Below, one piece after another: positions 23,301 through 32,300 of a DNA stretch of 64,000 nt (its first letter is position 1; the number at the start of each line of letters is the position of its first letter). This stretch comes from Symbiodinium natans (Eukaryota; Sar; Dinophyceae; Suessiales; Symbiodiniaceae). Below the pieces are notes generated by a model. It did no database searches. It was not told where the DNA came from and saw only the letters and a program-made list of their open reading frames with translations. The stretch spans positions 905,692 to 969,691 of the forward strand of contig CAJNDS010002301.1 in NCBI GenBank assembly GCA_905221605.1, written 5' to 3'. The position numbers and the translations under genes are program-made.

Positions 23301-26300
23301 GGAATTCTTGTTGCTCCGTCGTGGTCTTGTGACACTGCACGGTCCTTAGATTTAACAAAAATATAAGTATCATCACTTCAGATAGTACAAAGTTTAGCAA
23401 TGCTGTCAAGCAGCTTAGCCCAAGTGGCTAGTCGACCATGCCAGGCTTGCAACAATGCCAGTAGCGTCACGCGGAACATAGTCCATAGTTCTTCCGCTTT
23501 AGGAAGCCAGGACACGTCTACGTGAGCCGGCGCCTTACCAAATACACAAAAAAAGTAATGTTTGCGATGCAATGAAATGATCTTAGACGCAGACGCTGTT
23601 GGCAGAGGAATTGGTCTGACGCTGTCGGCCAGTTCTGCCTCCTCGCCTGGCAATTCACTGTTAACATATTTACTGCATTTTTAATCGTAGAAACAGGCCT
23701 CTTGCCGTTCTGGGACACACCAAGCTCGAAAAGTGGAGTCCGAGCCGGCAGAAATGTACTTGGAACACTCATAGGGTACGAGAGCGGTTGGGAATACGCC
23801 TCGAGGTAAGACCCCTAGACCCTAAAACCCTAAACCCGTCAAGTAACTTCTTCGGCCACAGGCAGAAAAGCCGTTCTCGGCCGCACTCGGGTGTACTCGG
23901 GCCGCAGCCGCTGAATGCCAAACTCGTATCCCTAAGATCATTCCCCGAAAGGGTTCCCCTAACATGCTCCCTACATTCCCTGCGGGCTGCTTCAAAAGCT
24001 CCCCAAAGAACCCAATTGCAAGGCACAACCATAGAGTAGAGCCCCTTGGACTCTGAAGCCCCTATATAAAATAGCCTTGTAAAAGAGGGTACCCTGTGGG
24101 TCTGCGTGTCAAGGTCATGTGGGCTGATGTGGGGGGTGTTTCGGTGGCTTCTACAGGGCTTCCTTTCTTGCGCCCTGCGCCCTACACCGATTGAGCAGCC
24201 GCCCTAGCCCGAACCCTTTCAACCCTCTCATCCTGTAACCCTAAACCCTAAACGCCAAACCCTAAGATCTAAATCACCACTCTCATGCCCTCAACCCTCA
24301 GCTGGGCCTCCCCAGTCATCTGCCCAGTCAGCACCATGTGGCCGCCGAAAAACAAAGCCCTCGGTTCTAGGCGGGTAGGGCCCTGAGAGGTTTCTGAACC
24401 ACAGATGCCGAACTTGGGACCCTCTTTGACTCAATCGGGGATGGCAGAGAAACATTAACCAAACAGTTTTGGGCCGGGGGGGGGGGTCTGGGGAGGGGCC
24501 GGGGGGAGTGTCCATACATTTTTACATGTTGTATACAAATGTATATTTCCATGTGTGACACCCCAGGCTCCAACTAGTAGGGTTTAGCTTGGGGATGCAG
24601 GGTTTTGTTCGGGAGCGGGGGAGGTGCGAATTGCCCAGAATTCGGGCGAAGGATCATGGCCCTAAACCCCCAAGAATCCTTGCCCGCAGAGACTGGAGGT
24701 TGCTAAGGGTTCACTCAACATGCGATAAATCTCGAATCGTACGTTCACTCAACATGCCATAAATCTCAAACCCTTCCTTTCCCCAGGAACTGAAGAACAA
24801 CGTTGCTTGATTGCTCAAGCTGATTCCTTGATGTTGCACGTCCCAGAGACAGCACCCACGCAGAAGCCAACACTTCCACAATGGCCAAACCCTAAACCCC
24901 TTTTCTGTCGCGGGGCCTCAATAATTGGAATAGGGTCTTGGGGGGCCACTTAGCATAATTATAGAGGGACCACAAGGGAATATCATTGGCAAGTATTCCG
25001 ACCCCTAGAATAAATACAGCCTCCAAACCCTGCGTTTGGGGTTTAGGGCTTAGGCTTAGGGTTTAGGGTTTAGGGTTTAGGGTTTAGGGTTTAGGGTTTA
25101 GGGAATGCTTGGACATCGGGCAGGGCGGACAGTAGTGGCGGCGTGCCGTTCGCCGCCGCGGAGAAAAGGCCTAGCGCCAGGCCTCGACAGAGCTGAGGCG
25201 AAGGAAAAGAAAGGGTTGTGGTTGGGGGTTTAGGGTTTAGGGTTTAAGGTTTAGGGTTTAGGGTTTAGGGTGTAGGGTGTAGGGTGTAGGGTGTAGGGAC
25301 ACGGGGATTTGGGGTTCATAGGGCTTGGCTTCGAGAGGGCGTTTAGGGTCGTAGGGCCAAGGGTTTCTTCTAGGGCTTGTAGGGTTTCTGGGACCAGGGT
25401 GAATGAGATTTTTGCAGGTTTCTTCGGGGGTACAGGTCTCACATTGCAATTCGATGGGAGGCTCTCAACAAGTTATGTTTCTTGAACAAGATTTGGTCCT
25501 TTGTTAGAGCGAGTGGGGAAAGCATCCAGAAAGGCATGCATCACAAGGCTTGGAGAAGCTGAGCAGGATTCGCAATGCTGCTAAAGGATTCCCATCCTTC
25601 AGGACGAAATGAACCATGGAAGGGGTTATGGTTTTCAAATACCTGAATAGGGATGATACAGTAGTTAGAATAGGGTATACGACCCCAGTTTTAGTTTAGG
25701 GTTCAAGAAATTACGTGAGCCGAGAGGACCTCGTTCACGCTGCGCCGCATCAATCACGGCCTCAGTGCCGGGCACCGTCGCCCTAAACCCTATAAGCCCT
25801 AAACCCTATAAGCCCTAAACCCTAAACCCTAAACCCTAAACCCTGCACCCTAAAGCCTAAACCCTGTAAACCCTGGACCCTGAGTGATGCGGATGAGGTT
25901 GTTAAGAAACCGAGCAAGCGCATTCGTGGTCAAAAGAGTTTGAAGAAGCTAAAACTCTTTGAGAAAAAAGATTGATAGGTAGCCGTGCCTCCATCTCTAA
26001 TGCCCGACCCCCGCGCTTTTGCTTCCATTCTTTAGCATGCTCCTAAAACCCACCTCACACCACAGACCCTAAATCATACTGAGCTGGGAACGACAAAGCC
26101 CCCAGTCTTGCACCACAGCCTAAACCAACACCGCCTAAACATGCTCAATTCCTCTCGACGAGTCAAGAAGTGTGAACGAAAAGTGACCTCAGCGAGCTTA
26201 GCTCCCCTCTACCCCGAGAGAACCCAAATACGAAAGGACTAAGCTCTGGACATTCCGCTTCCGGAAGAGTCTGCAGTGCAAGGCCTTGGCAACTTCTGCA

Positions 26301-29300
26301 AACCAGGGGGCTAAAGTATATCTGGTTCATGACTTCATGACTCGAATTTATGGGCGGGCGTAAGGAACCCCCTGAAGTCCTGTAGCAACCTTCCACCCGC
26401 AAAGGCAGTTAGGGAGAGCATCTCCCAACGTCTAGGCCTGTCCTTCTTCAGCGCGGAGGCTCAGCTGAATTTGAGGCACATCTTTCGTGATGAGCTGCTA
26501 TTGACGAATCACTTTCTCTCCCCTGCGGTTGGCATCGTCCTTTTCGAGGACTTGCAGAACACAGGCCTCTGAAAACAGGGAAGTCGGGCCCTTCCAAAAA
26601 TAGGCATAGATCCCAAAGTCACTTCGCGCATCTACCTTCAGCGGCATCCGAGCCTACAAACCCTCATGAGGACGGCCAAATGTCAGAGAGATGTGAGGAT
26701 GTGGGCCTTCGATTGCCAGGGGCCCTGTAAATGGCAAATAACAGGAAACTGCACGAGGTTCAACAGTAACCTTGAACAAACACCTGCTTCGTTGTTGCGA
26801 AAAAGGTAGGTAAGCCTTATACTCGACAACAGGCGAAAAAAGGGTCAACCCATATGCAAAACCGAAACAACTCCGTGGCTACAAAAACCCTCGGCAAGAG
26901 ATGTTTCGGGAGAGCTCAAGCCGCTGGCAGCCAGTGATCTTGAAACCCACTCACGGAGAAGCTGCCAGAAGCCAAAATATCCCATGAGTTCAACCCACCC
27001 TATGCCCCGAACCATCAAACTCTACACTGTTAACAAGGTAACCCTAAACCGTCAACCCTAAACCCTAAACCCTAAACCCTAAACCCTAAACCCTAAACCC
27101 TAAACCCTAAACCCTAAACCCTAAACCCTAAACCCTAAACCCTACACCCCAAAGCCCAGAATGCCCTTTCGCCTCAGCTCCAAGAGCTCGCACGGTGCGC
27201 AGGAGCGACAAGGCCTGGGAGGAGGGCATCTCAATGGCAGGAGAGCGGGGCTCCCTAGGGTTTAGGGTTTAGGGTTTAGGGTTTAGGGTTTAGGGTTTAG
27301 GGTTTAGGGTTTAGGGTTTAGGGTTTAGGGTTTAGGGTTTAGGGTTTAGGGTTTAGGGTTTAGGGTTTAGGGTTTAGGGTTTAGGGTTTAGGGTCAGGGT
27401 TTAGGGTCTAGGGTTTAGGGTTTTAAGCTTGGGGCTGGGGGTTGAGGGTCTGGGGGTTAGGGCTTGATCCCATTTATCATATTAAAAAAAACATAACCCT
27501 TCAAAGCCCGCAACCCTGAAACTTGGCTTGGGGTGTTCCGGCTGTGTTTAGGGGTGCAGGGGAGGATTCCGAAGTCACTTCTGACCCTAAACCCTAAATC
27601 GGACAGCCTAAGCCCTAAACCCTAGCTTGGAAACCCGGCAGCCGAACCCACAGGCCCAACCCCCAAGCAGCCGGAATTGAACTCCTCCCCCACCCGTGTC
27701 GCTGCATCCTCCATGTGAGAAGCCTCAAGCTGCTTTGTGCAAATCATCACCCGTTTCAAACACCACAGCACACAAGACCCTAAACCCTATACCCTATACC
27801 CTATACCCTAAACCCACCCTCACACCTAGACCCTGAAACCAGCTTCACAGCTCAGAGCCGCAAAATGTCGTCGAAGTGATCAAAAGATCACGAGCAGCTG
27901 CCCTGCCTCGTTCGCAACGCGGCCCAACTCTGCTAAGCCGTCCTGCGCTGGAGCATCTTCGGGGGCTTATATTATTACTCTTATTATTATTCTTATTATT
28001 TCTCTTATTATTACTCTTATTATTACTCTTATTATTACTCTTATTATTACTCTTATTATTACTCTTAAGGGCTTACTATAGGGGCCCAAGCGAATGCTGT
28101 TAAGTACTTGTTCCGGCCCCTATATGATAGGGTTTCGGGCTTTGCCTAAACAGCCTGGAAAGCCAATCTCTCAGGAAGAGAATGCTGTCTTCTCCGAAAT
28201 CGTGCTTGCGCTATGGGGTTTCGACGTGGAAACTCCCGCGGCCCGCGTGCGCGAGACGTCGAAAGAGGGCCCTTGTGCTCGCGCGTAAGTTCCGCGCGCC
28301 TTCCCTGCTCCAAATCGCACTCTTGGGTCTCTTAGGGTTTAGGGTTCAGGGCTTAGGGTTTAAGGGTTTAGGGTTATAGGGTTTCTAGGGTTTAGGGCTT
28401 AGAGTCCCGTGCATTTCTTATGGCCGGAACCGCTCCGTGCCCGCCAAACCCTGCCTTGCACACAATGTCCTGTCTCTTGGCCCCAGGAAGTGCGAAACCG
28501 TCTTTGCTTTTGGGCCTTTTGGGTGCTCTTCCCCTAAACCCTAAACCCTAAACCCTAAACCCTAAACCCTAAACCCTAAACCCTAAACCCTAAACCCTAA
28601 GGGCGGTCTCGGACTGGCCTGGGGCTCATGGAGTCTCCTGGGGAGTCTATGTCTGCTTTTATATGGTCGCTCCTCGAAAACACCGTCCCTGTTGGGGTTC
28701 TTACAATTTCTATTTATAGGGTACCTAAAAAAGGGACCATAATTTGGAGAACGGACCATATGGGATGCTCTTAAAGGAATGCTCTTGGTCTTGCACTGTT
28801 TGGTGTCTCAGGCAGACATGGTTAGAAACAATTTCGGCAGCAAGGGCCCTGAAAACGGCAAGTGTGTGGAGGCGACTCTCTCCCGGCACCTGCGTTTTGC
28901 GCCCGGTAGATCTCGTCACCCGGCCGTACCACTCGGAACCTGGCACCGTTGAGGGAGGTTCAGGGTACTCGGACGAAGGGGCAAGGTTTGGGTTGAAGTA
29001 GGGTTCTGAGTTCCCTCGACTCACCCATATACACAGTGGAAGATCGAGCACTCACTGGAGCCGGATGTCCATCTTCGCCTCAGACCTTTGTGTACCCTTA
29101 CAAGGCCCCAAGCCGTGAGCTTCCGATGGGCCAAGGCCCCCGAAGTGACGAGGGTGAATGAACCGAAATGACCGGCAGTTTCTGCCGCGACTTGCAAGAG
29201 TAGCCGAGATCTCAGGCGAGAGCTTGCTTCATGGTCTTGGAGCCACCATGTCGGGCTTAACGGTCTAGAGCTTGGGGGGGGGGGGGGGTGTAAATCCACC

Positions 29301-32300
29301 CAAGAACATCCGTCTTACGGCGTACGGCCGGCCACGATGAGTGATCAATACGAGGGTGGATGTGTGGGAAGCAGTATGTTCCGGTCTATGTATGGCTGGG
29401 ATGCCCAACCTCGCAAGGGCCGAGAACGTGAGCACAATCACAACCCTGCTCCCGAGCTGATACGATCTCTTCGGAGTGGGGTTGCAGGTTCTTGAGTCCA
29501 CTGGACGGAACTCGAACTAAAACTGGGGACCCACTGATGCCATCCATCCTGGTCAAGGTTTCTCGGCCTGAACCCTAAACCGTAAACCCTAAACCCTAAA
29601 CCCTAACCCCTAAACCATAAACCCTAAACCCTAAACCCTGAACCCTGAACCCTGAACCCTGAACCCTAAACCCTAGACCCTAAACCCTAAACCCTAAACC
29701 CTAACCCTAGCCCTAAACCCTGAAGGCCCTGAACCCTAAACCGAGCCGGAGGTACAGACCCACAGGAGCACCAGCAGTGCAGCAAGCCGCGCCGTCGTCG
29801 CCAAGTCCAGGCGGAGGAGTGCCAGAAGGCTGGTCAGAGCTTATCCACAAGGCTTAGGGTTTACGGTTTAGGGTGTCGGGTTTAGGGTTTAGGCTCTCCC
29901 GCGCCCTCTCTCTCTACATAATGTACCCAGGATTGAGGGCCTAGAGGCATATAGGTTTTGCAGACGGCTTAGTACTTGTATGTGGCGGGTGTGGAGACCC
30001 AGAACCCTCTACCCCCTTGAGCTCTGTCCTGCTCTGTACCTCAGGGTTGGGGCCTAAAACCCTGAACCCCAAACCCTCAACCCCATGTAGGGTTTGGGGT
30101 GCGCCCTACACTGAACCGCCAACACCAAACCCGAACGCTGCCACCTTGGGTCTAAGAATCCACGATCATAGGTCTCTTCCGGGTTCAGGGCTCAGGGTTT
30201 AGGGTTTAGGGCTCATAGGCTTTAGGTTTTAGGGTTTCGGGCTACAATTACACCCAACACGTGGGACTCTACTACTCTGCTAATCAGTAGGCAGGTGGAG
30301 GTACGGGTAAAATCCCTACTGGTAGCATCCTCTATCTGCCTTGCTATGGTGACAGCCCCGGAGCGGAGGAAGAAACTCAGCACGTCGCTCCTGGGACTGT
30401 TTGGGGTTTAGGGTTTAGGGTTTAGGGTTTCGGGTTTAGGGTTTATAATAGGGTTTAGGGCTTAGGGTTTAGGGCTCAGGCTTTAGGGCGTTCGAAGGTT
30501 CATGGTGTCGGACATGGACTTTAAGGCACTGGGCTTCCTTGACAACTTCTACACAGGCCGACCCTGCCCAAGTGCAGAAAAGACTTGGAGGGAACGTAAA
30601 ACCTGCAAACCTTAAACCCGAAACCCCGCCCAAAAAAAGAAGCTCAAAACCCTGCTCCCCTGTAGGCCCTAAACTCCCACTAAGATAACACCTTACAAAC
30701 CTAGAAGTCCAAAGCCTAAGGCGAAGCCCTGCAAACCCAAAAACTTGAGCCCGACAGCCGAAACCCCCAAAGCTCCAAAAACCTTAAATACACGGACCCC
30801 ATCTTAGTAGCCCAGTAACCACATCAAAATAAGGGCACCCCGGAGTCGGATACCCCATAAGGGAACCTTGAACCCCAAAAAAAGGGAAAAGGGTACCACT
30901 GGGCTACCAAGCCATAGCTCGAAGCCGAAAACCCGACAGAGTGTAAACCCACTCCGGAGCCCTCGGAACCCCAAACCCTAAACCCTAAACCCTAAACCCT
31001 AAACCCTAAACCCTAAACCCTAAACCCTAAACCCTAAACCCTAAACCTCACCTTGTTAACCCCAACCTTCCCCCCGCCATTTAACCCACTCGACCCAAAG
31101 TCTGAGGGAGCCGCAGGTAGGAGTAGACAGACATACAGTCGGAGCTCCTTGTATCGCCGAGTGTGGCTTGGGGCTGGCTGTCTTCAGCTGAATTCCGGAC
31201 TTAGAAGGCTTCTGGGTGAGAAGGGGCTAGGTTTAATAGGGCTAGATCGGCTATATGGTGATGGTACCTTCTTGGGACTCCACTTTCCGGTGCATGGGGA
31301 TGCTGCTTCAATCTGATGGACACCTTGAGATTCACATATGGACGCCCAGCGGCAGACGTGACGTGAGCTCCCCCGCATCCACCTCGTCGTAGAAACTCAG
31401 CTCCTTCTGCAAGAGCTTGATGTGAAACTTCCGCTAGGAGTGCGAACGCTCTTGTACTTAGGGAACTGGGTATGTGGCTACATGGGGTTTGGGGGACCGT
31501 GCTGTTAAGGGAACACCAGAGAATGCATCCGCAAATTCTGAGAATTCGTCATACCGAAATATTTTCTACTTGGACCACGCAGCCCAAATCCACACTCTTT
31601 ACGCCTGTAGAAGCCGGTTTCATTACAAGGCTACCACAAACGACAGCTCATCGTCTAAATGCCCTCACCAATATTTCTATACGTATTTCTTATAAGGAAA
31701 CCTAGATACACTCACGGAAAGGAAGAGTAGAGAGCCTACCTCTCATGGACCCTTCCGATTGACAAGCTGAAACCTCGAACTTGTCTTGCGTAATGAAGCA
31801 CAAAACTTGGAATGTTCCCCGGGGGGCCTAGCAGCCCTTAATCGGGAATAAAATAAGGGGTACTATAATCCCTATTAAGGACTGTTAGTATGAGGGGGAA
31901 GATCCCAACCCAACATCTCAGCCCTAAACAATCCTAAACTTGTCCTGTTTCATCGGATTCAGAATCAAGAACGCCCAACAGAAAGTGAACTTAGAAGGGT
32001 ATTTGCTGCAGAGCCCAAGGGTATGGGTTCAACCCCAAACCCCAAAGCTTACCAAGAATAAAGCCTGTGCCCTCAACCCGCAAGGTCTGCGAGTTGAGGC
32101 TTGGCGGCCAGTGACTCAGTGGGTTCGGGGGTCTGGGGTTAGCATTCTACTACTTGCTTAAGAAAAATACAACATATTCTTCCTTATAAGGGAAATATGG
32201 GGATTATAACTTTATACTTTTGTTGGGGGGTTTCTTAAGCAAATAATAGCACTGAGGGCTTCAGGCTTCAAGCAGCCGCAGCCTTAGTTGAAAGGCTTTC

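Noticed and set aside
27876-28103. ORF with a long leucine run
   Set aside because: Produced by the TTATTACTC microsatellite.
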